The translations under genes were made by a program, and so were the position numbers. Below, piece by piece: positions 34,520-45,189 of a stretch of DNA of 64,000 bases (position 1 is the first letter of the stretch; each line of letters starts with the position of its first letter). Origin of the DNA: Delphinapterus leucas (taxonomy: Eukaryota > Chordata > Mammalia > Artiodactyla > Monodontidae); the NCBI RefSeq assembly GCF_002288925.2, contig NW_022098062.1:8478605-8542604 (forward strand). Direction: 5' to 3'. The notes below the pieces were generated by a model. It saw nothing but the letters and a program-made list of their open reading frames with translations. It was not told the origin of the DNA and did not search any database.

Positions 34520-35212
34520 CTATCCATTCATGATGAAAAGAAAACACTTAGCAAAATAGGAATGGAGGGAAACCTCTTTGCTTTGATAAAACTTATCTAC
34601 CAAAACCTATAGCAAACATCATACTTAATGGTAAAGCTCTGGATGCTTTCCTTTTGAAAGGAAGAACAAAACAATGAATTTCATTACCCCCACTTCTATC
34701 AATTCAATATTGTACTAGAGGTTTTGACCAACACACAAAAAACCTTCCTTCTCCCTTTACCACTCCCAAAAAAATGATTGAAAAGGAAAAAAAAGTCATC
34801 ACTTAAAAATGATATAACTGGATATAAAATAAATATAAAAAATATTGTTAGAATATTTGCACCACCATATATCAAGACTTACTATAAAAGATATTATAAC
34901 TAGGTTGGTGTTGCATTGGTGCAGTGATAGTAAAATTGAGCAATGCCGTAGAATAGCAAGCTAAGCAATAGACTCTTGATACAGTGCAGAGGTGAGCCCT
35001 GCAGAGAATTAGATAAAAGACAGACTTTTCAAAAATGGTGCCAAGAAAACTGGATATCCATATGGGAGAAAAAGAAATTAGATATCTGCCTCACATCATA
35101 CACTAAAATCAATTTCGGTGGATTAACGACCAGATTATGAAGTCAAAATTATATTGCTTTCTGGAATTTCAGGTCCAGAACAAGATACTATAGATTGACT
35201 TTTCCCTGCTCC
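34520..35212 (+). mobile_element. Old L1 ORF2 fragment, sense
   Basis: Sense ORF2: aacttatctaccaaaaccta, catcatacttaatggtaaag, ttgtactagaggttttgacc, then a later jump to actggatatccatatgggag. It lies head to head with the preceding minus-strand L1. Frame destroyed. Confidence 0.75.
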
Positions 35213-35214
35213 TC

Positions 35215-36925
35215 TCTCTAAATATAACTAAATACCAAGAAATTATTAAACAGAGAGTAATAAAAGGACTCTGAAAGCTGGAAAGAAAAAGGCAGACTGG
35301 CCAGAGACCTCAGGACTTGAGGAATAACAATGTGGTGAGTTCCCTCCTTTTTTTTTTGTTGTTGTTGTTCTTTGTTTGTTTGTTTGTTTGTTTTATATCT
35401 CTCATATATCCTTGAACTAGGCACTGGAGAAGTCTATGACCCAGAACAACTGACAAGCATAGATAAAGACAAGAAAAAACAGAAAAAGTCCTCTCTCTCC
35501 TGCCAAAGGACCAAGAAAAGGGAAGTCCAACAGAGATCTAGTGAGAAATCTCAGTCCCTGCTCCATCACTAGAAAATCAGCAATGGCAGCAGTGAAAACA
35601 CAGGCACCTCAGCCCTGGTCCACAACCAGGACCCTGGTGGGTAGTCTATTCTGCTTACAGAAGCAGCAGAAAATCCCCAGGCCATCTTGCCCCTGCTCCA
35701 TAAGCCATGCTCAGTGGGTGATCTAATTCATAGGTAGCAGTGAAGCCCTAGGCTGTCTAAGCTGCCACTGCTAGGGCACTGGTGGGTTATCCCATCCATC
35801 AACAGTGGCAACAGCAATGAAGACCTGTGTCTCCTTGCTTTCCACCTAGAGGCATAGGGAGACCCAGGCTAAGGGATTTTTTTTCTTCTTCTGTACCAAA
35901 GGTCTTTCAGTAGCAGGTGGCCTAAGGAAGTACCTTCTGCCACTACAGACTGTGCTAGCAGGCATTGAACAAGAGTCCCAACAGCACTAGAAGAACAAAA
36001 CAGGCTGAAGTAATATTACAAGGACTCAGAAAACTAAATTTTCATTAGAACTAAAGTCACAAAAGTAAGGCAGAACCTATATGCTAAACTTAAAAAGAGT
36101 AACTTTCTGTTAAAATAGGTTTAGATGAGATCAAAAGTCCCTTAACTAAATGACCAAAATGTCCAGGATACAATAAAAAATCATTCTTCATACTAAGAAC
36201 AGGAGAACCACAACTTGAAAATGAAATGACAATCAGCAGACACTAACCCTGAGATGTTGAATTATTTGACAAGAATTTTAAATCAACTCTGACAAAAATG
36301 CCCCCATAATCAATTATAAATTTTCTTGAAACAAAGAAAAATACAGAAAATCTCAGTAAATAAATAGAAGTTATAAAAAAGAACCAAACAAAAATAAACT
36401 CAAAAATACAATAACTTAAATGAAAAACTTGCTGAATGGAATCAATAGCAGAGTGGATATGACAGAGCACTGAATCCATGAACTTGAAGTCAAATCAATA
36501 GAATTTATTCAATCTGAACAATAAAGAGAAAATAGACTAAAGAAAAAAAACAGTCTCAGGGATTTACATAACAAACATCTAACATTTATATTATTGGAGT
36601 CCCAGAAGAAATAATAGCTGAAAACTTTCCAAATTGGTGTGAAAGGTAAAACAACTATACCCCAATAAAAAACAAACAAAAAAAAAACCCCTACAGATCC
36701 ATGAAGCTGACTGAACCCCAAATAGGATAAACCAAAAGAAATATACACCAAGAAATATCACAAACTTCTAAAACCTAATAGTGAAGGAAAAACATCTTAT
36801 AAACAGCCAGAGATAGAGGACACATTATCTATTAAAACCCACCAATTTGAATGACAAAGGATGTCATAACTGAAACCATGTGGCAGACAGAAATGGCATA
36901 ACATTTTTCAGTCCTTGAGAAGTGG
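35215..36925 (+). mobile_element. HAL1-like / old L1 5' and ORF1 region, sense
   Basis: From about 36130 the sequence follows the HAL1/L1M ORF1 region (gtccaggatacaataaaaaa, then a gaaatgacaatcagcagaca phrase and a gaccccaaataggataaac-like phrase near 36716). The part before 36000 is less certain and may be its 5' region. A TTTG/GTT simple repeat lies at 35347-35392. The element continues after the SINE, to about 37185. No intact frame. Confidence 0.5.
35347..35392. repeat. Simple repeat, poly-T then (GTT)n then (TTTG)n
   Basis: A T run followed by four GTT units and five TTTG/TTTG-like units. Confidence 0.9.
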
Positions 36926-37145
36926 CGGGCTTCCCTGGTGGCGCAGTGGTTGAGAGTCCGCCTGCCGATGCAGGGGACACGGGTTTGTGCCCCGGTCCAG
37001 GAGGATCCCGCATGCCTCGGAGCGGCTGGGCCTATGGGCCATGGCCGCTGAGCCTGCACGTCCGGAGCCTGTGCTCCGCAACGGGAGAGGCCACAGCGGT
37101 AAGAGGCCCGCGTACCACAAAAGAAAAAAAAAAAGAGAAGTGGCA
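36926..37145 (+). mobile_element. CHR SINE, short deleted form, with target-site duplication
   Basis: Complete sense copy: gggcttccctggtggcgcag, an agagtccgcctgccgatgca phrase, ccatggccgctgagcctgca, gtgctccgcaacgggagagg, then an A-rich tail. A perfect 10-bp direct repeat gagaagtggc lies before the head (near 36916-36925) and after the tail (near 37135-37144). The tRNA-like head carries the Pol III box region. It is young compared with most repeats here. Confidence 0.96.
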
Positions 37146-37189
37146 ACACTGAATGTGGTGAATCAGACATCAAGTTTTTTTTTTTTTTT

Positions 37190-37545
37190 GCTTTGTTTTG
37201 TTTGTAGACATAGACAAGCTTATTTTATTTTATTTTTAATTAATTTTTACTGGAGTATAGTTGATTAACAATGTTGTGTTAGTTTCTGCTGTACAGCAAA
37301 GTGAATCAGTTATACATATACATATATCCATTCTTTTTTAGATTCTTTTCCCATATAAGTAATTACAGAGTATTGAGTTCCCTGTGCTGTACAGTAGGTT
37401 CTTATTAGTTTTCTGTTTTATAATCATACATATATGTCAATCCCAATCTCCCAATTTATCCCCCCTCACCCGCTCTTTCTCCCTTGGTAACCATAAATTT
37501 GTTTTCTACATCTGTGACTCTATTTCTTTTTTGTAAATAAGGTTA
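37190..37545 (-). mobile_element. L1 3' UTR fragment, cetartiodactyl type
   Basis: Antisense L1 3' end: tttttactggagtatagttg, agcaaagtgaatcagttata, then ggttcttattagttttctgt, and the part before ORF2. It is preceded by a poly-T stretch at about 37176-37190, the poly-A tail seen in antisense. Confidence 0.88.
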
Positions 37546-37547
37546 TT

Positions 37548-39205
37548 TTTAAATTTATGAAAGGAGAAAAGCTCTATAATAGCCAAAGCAATTTTGATAA
37601 AGAAGAATTAAGCGGGGGAAATCATTTTTCCCAATGTTAAATCTTACTATATGGCTAGGGTATACAATAAATGTGATACTAGTGGAGGTATAGACATATA
37701 GATCAATGCCATACAACAGAGAACCCAGAAATAGATCCACACAAATATATCCAACACAGTTTTGACAAAAGAGCCAAAACAACTAATGGAAAACAGATAA
37801 CCTTTTCACTAAGTGGTACTAGAGCTATCCATAAGCATAAAATGGGCCTTGATTGTAAACCACACATCTTATGTACAAATACTAAGTCAAAATGGATCAT
37901 GGGTCAAATTTTAGGAAAAAGCATAAGAGAAAACCTTTGGGTTCCAAGGCTAGGCAAAGAGTTCTTAGACTTGACACCAAAAGCACAATCCATAAAAGGA
38001 AAAATAATAAACTGGACTTCATCAAAATTAAAAATTTTTCTCTGCAAAAGATCCTTTTAAGTGGACAAAAAGGCAAATCAGGCTGGAAGAAAATGTTTGT
38101 AAACCAAATGTCTAATAAAGAATTCATATCTATACTGCATAACGAACTATCAAAACTCAATATTAAAAAAACAAACGATCCAATTATAAAATGGGTAGAA
38201 GACATGCATAGACATTTTATCAAAAAGCATATGCAGATGACAAATAAGCACATGATGTCCGGCTTAGTCAGCTATTAAGAAATGCAAATTAAAACTACAA
38301 TGAGATAGCACCACACACCTATCAGAATAGTTAATGTAAAAAATAGCGGTAACACCATATCCTGGCAAAGATGTGGAAAAACTCGTTCACCCATATATTG
38401 CTAGTTGGAATGTAAAATGGTACAACCACTCTGGAAAATAATTTGGTATTTCCTTTAATATTAAAAATGCACCCAACAGTCGCACTATATGACATTTATT
38501 CCAGAGAACTGAAAACTTATATTCACACAGAAGGTTGTACAAAAATATTTATAGCAGCTTTATTTGTAATTGCCCCAAACTAGAAACTAACCAATGTCTT
38601 TCACTAGATGAAAGGTTAAATAGGCTGTGGTACATTTACATCCTGGGTTACTACTCAGCAGTAAAAAGGAATAAAATTGATACTGCAACAACTTGGATGA
38701 ACCTCAAGGAAATTATGCTGAGTTAAAAAAGTCATGGTCAAAAGGATATATGCTGCATGATTCCATTTATACAGCAGCATAATTACATGAATGGAGAACA
38801 GATTAGTGTTTGCCCAGAGGTAAGGACAGACAGAGAGGAGATAGCTATAGGGGTATAGCATGAAGGGAGTCTTGTGATGATGTTACCGTTATGCATACTG
38901 ACTGTGGTGGCGATTGTATGAAGCTACACATGTAATAAAATTGCATAGAGTGATACAAATACACACCAATGTATGTGTAAGTGCATATATATGAGTGCAT
39001 GTATAGCTGGTGAAATCTGAATATGCTCTGTAGGTTGCAATGATGTCAATTTCCTAGTCATGCTACTTTTCTCCAGTTCTACAAGATGTTAACATGGGGG
39101 GAGGCTGGGTGAAGGATGCATGTATGGAGATTCCCCATACATTTTTTTTAGCACCTCTTGTGACTCTACAATTATTTCAAAATAAAAAAGATTTTTAAAA
39201 ATTAT
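37548..39205 (+). mobile_element. Old L1, sense, ORF2 C-terminal half and 3' UTR
   Basis: ORF2 is readable from caattttgataaagaagaat onward. The longest frame at 37892-38278 (about 128 codons) ends with MQMTNKHMMSG, the standard late ORF2 region. The ORF2 end follows at 38535-38726. The 3' UTR runs to 39205 and ends caaaataaaaaag. There are several stops, so it is non-functional. Confidence 0.9.
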
Positions 39206-39425
39206 ATTGTTTGTAGACAATAAAATAGAATAACCTCCTGACCTCAAAGTAAGGAAGAATTTCTTAAATGAGACACAAAATGTACTAGATATAAAAGACA
39301 TTTCCTCAGTTTTCAATCTTAAACTCCTTGTAGCATTTACTGTTATTATTTACCCTGAAATCTCATTTTGATTATTTTCTATCTTGGCTTCTATGGCACT
39401 TAAACTTATTTAAATTTTCCTTTTA
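39206..39425. other. Short unassigned spacer between L1 and L2
   Basis: AT-rich DNA with no recognised repeat. Confidence 0.3.
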
Positions 39426-39996
39426 TCTCTCAGACTGCTTTATTCATTTGTTAAACAAGTACTGCGCACCTGTTATGTTCCAGGAACTCTTTTAGGTGTG
39501 GGATATTATAGTGAATAAAACAGATTTTTCAAATAGATAACGTCTCTATCCTGATGGGTCTTACAGTTTAGTGCTAGCTGGTGGTTGAAAAGGCAAAAAA
39601 ATGTATACATAAATAAGTAAAATATAGTAGTATGCCAATTGGTGATAAGTGTTATGAAAAAACAATAAATCATAGAAGGGGAATAAGAATGCTGGGGGGA
39701 GATAAAGTGTTCAGTTTTAAATAGGATGATTAAGGAGGTCCTCATGGAGGAGTCTTTTGAGCAGGGAATTAAAGGAGGTGAAGAATGTGCTGTGAGGTTA
39801 TCTGGAGGGAGAGTGTTCAGAAAAGAGGGATGAACAAGGAGGATGTATGCTTGGCCTGCTCAAGGACAGGCAAGGGGGCCAAGGTGTCCAGAGCAGAGCG
39901 AAGGAAAAAGTAACAGGAGATAAGGTCAGGGTGGTCATAACACCAGATCCCAATGGCCCTGTGGGCCAGTGTAAGGCCTTTGCTTTTACTCTACAT

Positions 39997-40062
39997 CAGT
40001 GGTCTTAAAGCGTGGTCCTGAACCAGCAGCATCAGCTTCCCCTGGGAAAGTGTTAGAAATGC
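39997..40062 (+). mobile_element. MER20 (hAT-Charlie), left piece
   Basis: Left terminus cagtggtcttaaagcgtggt followed by ccagcagcatcagc, then cut at tgttagaaatgc by an L1. The 8 bases before it, ctctacat, match ctctaaat after 41643 at 7 of 8 positions, the target-site duplication of the intact element. Confidence 0.92.
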
Positions 40063-40508
40063 TCAACATTGCTAATTAGTAGAGAAATGCAAATCCAAAC
40101 TACAATGAGGTATCACCTCACACCAGTCAGGATGGCCATCATCAAGAAGTCTACAAATAAGAAATGCTGGAGAGCATGTGGAGAAAAAGGAATCCTCCTA
40201 TACTGTTGGTGGGAATGTAAATTGGTGCAGCCACTATGGAGAGCAGTATGGAGGTTCCTTAAAAAACTAAAAATAGAGCTACCATATGATATCGCAACCC
40301 CACTCTACTCAATATTCTGTAATGACCTATATGGGAAAAGAACCTAAAAAAGAGTGGATATATGTATATGTATAACTGGTTCACTTTGCTATACAGCAGA
40401 AACTAACACAACATTGTAAATCAACTGTACTCGAATAAAAATTCATTTAAAAATAAAAGTAAAAAAAAATAAAACCACCATGTGTGTCTGGAAGAAAAAA
40501 AAAAAAAA
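40061..40508 (+). mobile_element. L1 3' end, sense, inserted in MER20
   Basis: A 5'-truncated L1 beginning in ORF2 at tcaacattgctaattagtag. The ORF2 tail (40069-40347) includes [11 protein letters not shown] and is open for 92 codons. The 3' UTR is the shortened type (a tttgctatacagcagaaact phrase), and the tail ends in poly-A at 40493-40508. Confidence 0.95.
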
Positions 40509-40607
40509 GAATCACCCAACAGGCTTGTTACAATGCAGATTGCTGGCCCCACTTCTAGAGTTTCTAATTCAGCAGGTATAGGGAAAGGCCTGGGAATTTG
40601 CATTTCT
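40509..40607 (-). mobile_element. MER20, middle piece, inverted
   Basis: Reads as the reverse complement of the MER20 interior: agaatcacccaacaggcttg, a gattgctggccccacttcta phrase, and aatttgcatttct. Its orientation is opposite to the two outer MER20 pieces. Each end repeats a few bases of the outer pieces (agaaatgc, and gcctgttgggtgattct against gcctgctgggtgattct), which look like L1 target-site duplications. Confidence 0.92.
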
Positions 40608-41595
40608 TTTTTAAAAATTTAATTTCATTTTTAAATTGAAGTATGTGATTTACAATGTTGTGTTAGTTTCAGGTGTACAGCAAAGTGATTCAGATATATA
40701 TATATATACATATATCTTTCCTTTATAGATTAGATTCTTTTCTTTATAGGTTATTACAAAATATTGAGTATAGTTCCCTGTGCTATACAATAGGTTCTTA
40801 TTAGTTATCTATTTTATATATAGTAGTGTGTATATGTCAATCCCAATCTCCTGATTTATCCCTCCCCCCTTTCCCCTTTGGTAACTGTAGGTTTGTTTTC
40901 TACATCTGCGACTCTATTTCTGTTTTACAAATAAGTTCATTTGTACAATATTTTTTTAGATTCCACATATAAATGATATCATACTTGTCTTTGTCTGACT
41001 TACTTCACTCATTATGACAATCTCTAAGTCCATCCATGTCGCTGAAAATGGCATTATTTCATTCTTTTTTATGGCTGAGTAATATTCCATTGTATATATG
41101 TACCACATCTTCTTTATCCATTCATCTGTCGATGGACATTTAGGTTGCTTCCAGTAGGTCCTGGCTACTGTAAATGGTGCTGCAATGAATAATCGGTGCA
41201 TGTATTTTTTGAATTATGGTTTTTCTCCAGATATATTCCCAGGAGAGTGATTGCTGCATCATATGGTAGCTCTACTTTTAGTTTTTTGAGGAACCTCCAT
41301 ACTGTTCTCCATAGTGACTCTACCAATTTACATTCCCACCAACAGTATAGGAAGGTTCCCTTTTTCCACACCCTCTCCAGCATTTATTGTTTGTAGATTT
41401 TTTGATGGCCATTCTGACTGGTGTGAGATGATACCTCATTGTAGTTTTGATTCATGCAGCTCAATATAAAACAAACAAACAACCCAATCAAAAAATGGGC
41501 AGAAGACCTAAAGAGACATTTCTCCAAAGAAGACATACAGATGGCCAAAAAGCACATGAAAAGATGCTCAACGTCACTAATTGTTAGAGAAATGC
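40608..41595 (-). mobile_element. L1 3' end, antisense, with 5' inversion (twin priming)
   Basis: The 3' part (40608-41452, minus) runs from the poly-A side through the 3' UTR to ORF2 and stops at gtagttttgatt. It is followed by 41453-41595 in plus orientation, which is the L1 piece that lies immediately upstream of that point in ORF2 and ends at ttagagaaatgc. The two breakpoints are contiguous in L1, the signature of twin priming. Broken ORF2 pieces are at 40956-41201 and 41165-41383. Confidence 0.93.
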
Positions 41596-41643
41596 AGAGC
41601 CTGCTGGGTGATTCTGATGCACACTAGAGTTTGAGAAACACTG
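41596..41643 (+). mobile_element. MER20, right piece
   Basis: agagcctgctgggtgattct, then a gatgcacactagagtttga phrase, and the terminus gagaaacactg, in plus orientation like the left piece. Confidence 0.92.
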
Positions 41644-41859
41644 CTCTAAATCATATGGACACCATCTGAGAGCCTTGAGCAGAGAACTGGCATGGTCTGA
41701 TTTACCTTCTGGCTTCTAGGTTGAAAATACTTCATAGGAGTGGATCCAGGGAGGCCAGTTAGGAGGCTACTGCAAAGATCTATGGGGGAGTTGATGGCAG
41801 TTCGGTCTAGGGTCATAGTGGTGGAGATGGAGAGGGGGTTACTGTCACTGATTCCTCAA

Positions 41860-42990
41860 GTCTCCTTTCTCCATATGAGTTATTTTCTTTTGAGCTTGGT
41901 TACAGGGTTTCATGTGTAACTTGCACAGAAGATGCTCAGATCCATGTATTAGTGGGCACCTTGCAGAGCTCTCTATCCCCTATATTCAACTCCTTTTAGG
42001 ATATTTTAAAGGAAATATCACCAAACTTTCACTTAGTGGAACTATTCTGCATGTTTTGGTATCTGCAGTACATATATTTACTGATATATTCCCAAAGAAT
42101 TAAAAAATTTTCATTTCTAGATCACACCTATGAATCAGGTCACTCTGACTCCAAAGCCCATGAAAAATACTTTGTCATCTATTGTCCCAAGAACTGAAGC
42201 CCAGGCTAGGATGAGAGGTCTGTCATTTTGCAAGGGTGGGGTTTGCTTTCCCAAACGTGTTGGGCCGGTTCTCATGGGATCACTGCAGCCAAGGAAACTG
42301 CAAGCCTCCAGCTGGTTCGCTTGTAAATGTTGAAGGCGACAGGTGACAAGAATGAGATGAATGTTTATAAGAATTACATGCATCTCTGAGTGTTTATTTA
42401 TTTGAACTTTTTGAAATTAATCTTAGAATTTGTACCACATGTAACGTTGAACACTGATTTCAAACTTAATACAGTGCATGGAAATATTTACAGGATTTAG
42501 AGGCACTTCAGAGTCTGTCACAGGGACAGACCAATGACACAATCTGCTTATGCCTTCTGAAACCTATATTTAGTCACGGACAACTTTAGGTAACTCTTTT
42601 TAAGAGTTCAATGGCTAAAATCATTATTCTTGTGCCTAAGAAGAATGAGATTGTTAATTGTGCTTACAATAAAAAAATAAAGTATGTTAATATTTGATTA
42701 TAACTGTTAGGATTTGCTAGAACAGCATTTATTACATTGGGAACAACTAGTAGATTTTATTTCTCATGCCAAGTCCTATTGATTGTTATTGACCGCTTGG
42801 AGCTCTGTGAGAAGAATCCTGAGGCTGAGTCTGGTTACCGCAAGAAAGAGGGTCACGTTTGATAGGAACTGTCTGCCATTGGTGAGGGTTGTGGGTGTGG
42901 GAGTGGGGGATGGCTCCAGAGCCTCATATTGCCTGACTCTTCCACAGAAGCAAAAACAATCCACTTTATTAGGATAAATTCAACATTTCC
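41860..42990. other. Single-copy DNA, conserved-element-like
   Basis: No repeat recognised over about 1.1 kb in a repeat-dense area. The part 42380-42760 is AT-rich with many homeodomain-like words. The overlapping small frames at 42130-42383 match nothing I know. Confidence 0.35.
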
Positions 42991-42999
42991 CAACCTGGA

Positions 43000-43415
43000 T
43001 GGAAGCTCCCCACTCCTCAACTCTCCGCTCTGAATGTGCTTGTCTTTCTCATCTTTGCATTTTTCTCATGACCCCAATGTTCATCTACTTGCTATTCTAT
43101 CTAGTATAAAATTCTCTATTTGGCTTTGAGGATCCTTATGACCTCTCTCTACTCCTCCTATGCCTATCATCCCCCTAAGGTCCTCTATGCATCCCCTTCA
43201 TTCCGGTTAGCCTGGATTCCTTACTGTCACACGTGGAAATATTGATAATTTGGTCTCCGAGCATTTGCTTAAACCTATCATCTTAGTCTGAAATGTCCAC
43301 TCTCCTCTCTTTCTATTTAATTTCTATCCATCTTTTAAGATGTTGTACAAGTCCTTTGTAGACTGTGGAATCTTCCCTCATTACCCTGATCCCTTTCGCC
43401 TGATGCTCTAATTCT
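43000..43415 (+). repeat. Probable L2 LINE, sense, diverged
   Basis: Pyrimidine-rich sense L2-like layout: agtctgaaatgtccactctc, then atccatcttttaagatgttg and a gaatcttccctcattaccctga phrase split across 43370-43392. Weakly supported before 43200. Confidence 0.5.
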
Positions 43416-43419
43416 TGAT

Positions 43420-44085
43420 TTCCTAGAAACCTGGGGTTAGTTGCAGAAAATGCAATATCCTTCCTAAAGCAAAAAATAGATGAATTATAGAAAATTGGGT
43501 AGTGAAAATTTGGAGGAGTATGCTCTAGGCTGGGCTGTTAGAAAGACTTGCAAAATACTGCAGAGTTCATCCGCCCGGGAAGCTGCTCCCTAGACCCAAT
43601 CAGGAAGGTTAGGAATCTGGAAAAAAAATAAAGAAAGAAAAACCCTAGAACCCTTGGTTTTAGGGACATATCATTTTGGGTAAAGTCCAGGAATCAGGGT
43701 ATTACCACTGTTATATCTGTTGCCTCAAGAGCCACATCAACCCTGCCAGAATACACTGGGGAAAAATGATGTCTTGTACCCAACATCTTGGCATCCGAGA
43801 AGTGAATGACTGGATGATGGAACAGGTTGAACAAATGTCCTACCTCATGGTCATGCTTGCCAGCAGAAGACAGCAGATGCCTGTAAGGAGACCCTCCTCT
43901 ACCTTCTAGATCTTGCATGAGTAGATGTGATTTCCTCTACCTAAGTCTTAAAATCCAACTGAAAGAGCCTGGGAAATGTAATTTCTGGCATTCTACCATC
44001 TAAAATAAAGGAAGGCACACCAGAAAGAGAGTGGGATGGATGTGGACAATCTGCCATGTTTGCCATATAGATTACAAATTGCTGT
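43420..44085. other. Single-copy DNA
   Basis: No repeat recognised. A 77-codon plus frame at 43676-43909 has an internal CYIC and HINPARIHWG and matches no family I know. The opposite strand is open too (43694-43918), which argues for chance. Confidence 0.35.
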
Positions 44086-44089
44086 CTTT

Positions 44090-44205
44090 AAACATTGCAA
44101 ATCCAGTCGTTACATTTCCCTTTTTAAAACCATTCATTGCCTGTTAATAGCCTGCATCCTGAAGCCTTAACTCCTTAGCATGGCCGATAAGGCTCTCTTC
44201 TGTGC
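44090..44205 (+). repeat. L2 LINE fragment, sense
   Basis: aaaaccattcattgcctgtt, then cctgaagccttaactcctta followed by gcatggccgataaggctctc, the L2 phrase order. Confidence 0.65.
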
Positions 44206-44209
44206 CCAG

Positions 44210-45185
44210 GGGGCAAGGGCAGTACAAATGAGAGTTTATTATGGGAGGGTGGCTAGGGTAGCTTTTCCAGCTTCTGGGCACTAGTGTTTTCTCCTCTGCT
44301 CTTTTGCAAAGTCATCAAAAACATGGCTTTCATTCTGATTTCACATTTTTTGAGATATGACTCTTTTGACGCCTCCCTTACTTTTATTTGAAGCTTCCCC
44401 TTCTTATGCCCCAATAGTCCCTTTCCTGCACAATTTGGATTTTACGCCCAGAAGTTTCTCCTTGGTGTAGTGCTTTGCCTTGGAAGCAAGATTTAGTTCG
44501 TTCATTCCAGGAGGTTTTAGGATCCAGACTGGTTCAGCACCATCTGTCATGATTGCACTCACCCATGTTGCACAGCCAACATTGCATTGTCTCTTTGCAT
44601 TCACCCACAAATTGGCTCCTGTAGAATCCCTTCCCATTTTCGGTCTCTGTTCTCAGACTGGGCCTCCACAATTCCAGCAAATACTTTTGGCATCTTGAGG
44701 TTCTCATATTCTCAGGTCCAGGAGAGTCCAATTGCCTTCCCTTCTTTCCTCCAGCACATATACTAATATCACGTGGGTCTTATACATGTTGGTAGTTTGT
44801 GCCTACATATTGGGTGTTCATCAGAATTCCATGATTTCTCCTTTTATTGTAGATGTTTTCCATGGTTCTTTGGTTTTAATATCCCAGTTGCTAGGTCTTT
44901 TTTTTAATGGGAAAATTAAGGGAAAAAATAAAAAACATTCCATTTTTGTCACTATCTTCTTTTAAAAATATTAAGTGAATGAATAATGAATCACTGATGA
45001 CTCTGAGTTCACCCCTAGTCTTGTTAGAAAAAAGGATCTTAGTGAAGTTTTGATGTCATGAAGAATGATGGGTTTTGCAGGGATCTCTCCAACAACCAGC
45101 CAGCACCCTCACTAAGTTGACATTTTTGGCTTGTGTCCACCCACAGCCTCTATCCACTCACTGCCCTTTTCCTGTGGGAAACAGA
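44210..45185. other. Single-copy DNA, possible decayed retrocopy on the minus strand
   Basis: Minus frames at 44404-44637 and 44534-44731 overlap in different phases and together look vaguely protein-like (Asn/Lys/Trp-rich), but I cannot assign them to a family. There is no poly-A tail or target-site duplication that I can see. Confidence 0.3.
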
Positions 45186-45189
45186 TGTC

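Larger units (their letters stand above)
39430..41855 (-). repeat. L2 LINE, antisense, split by MER20
   Basis: Antisense L2 in two pieces that continue one another. The left piece (39430-39996) runs from a tatgttccaggaactctttt phrase to gtaaggcctttgcttttact. The right piece (41644-41855) goes on with gagccttgagcagagaactg, an agttaggaggctactgcaa phrase and gtggtggagatgg. A MER20 element sits exactly between them. Confidence 0.88.

Noticed and set aside
36832..37268. Frames of 70-113 codons on both strands
   Set aside because: They are read through the CHR SINE, whose tRNA-like body is GC-rich and open in several frames.
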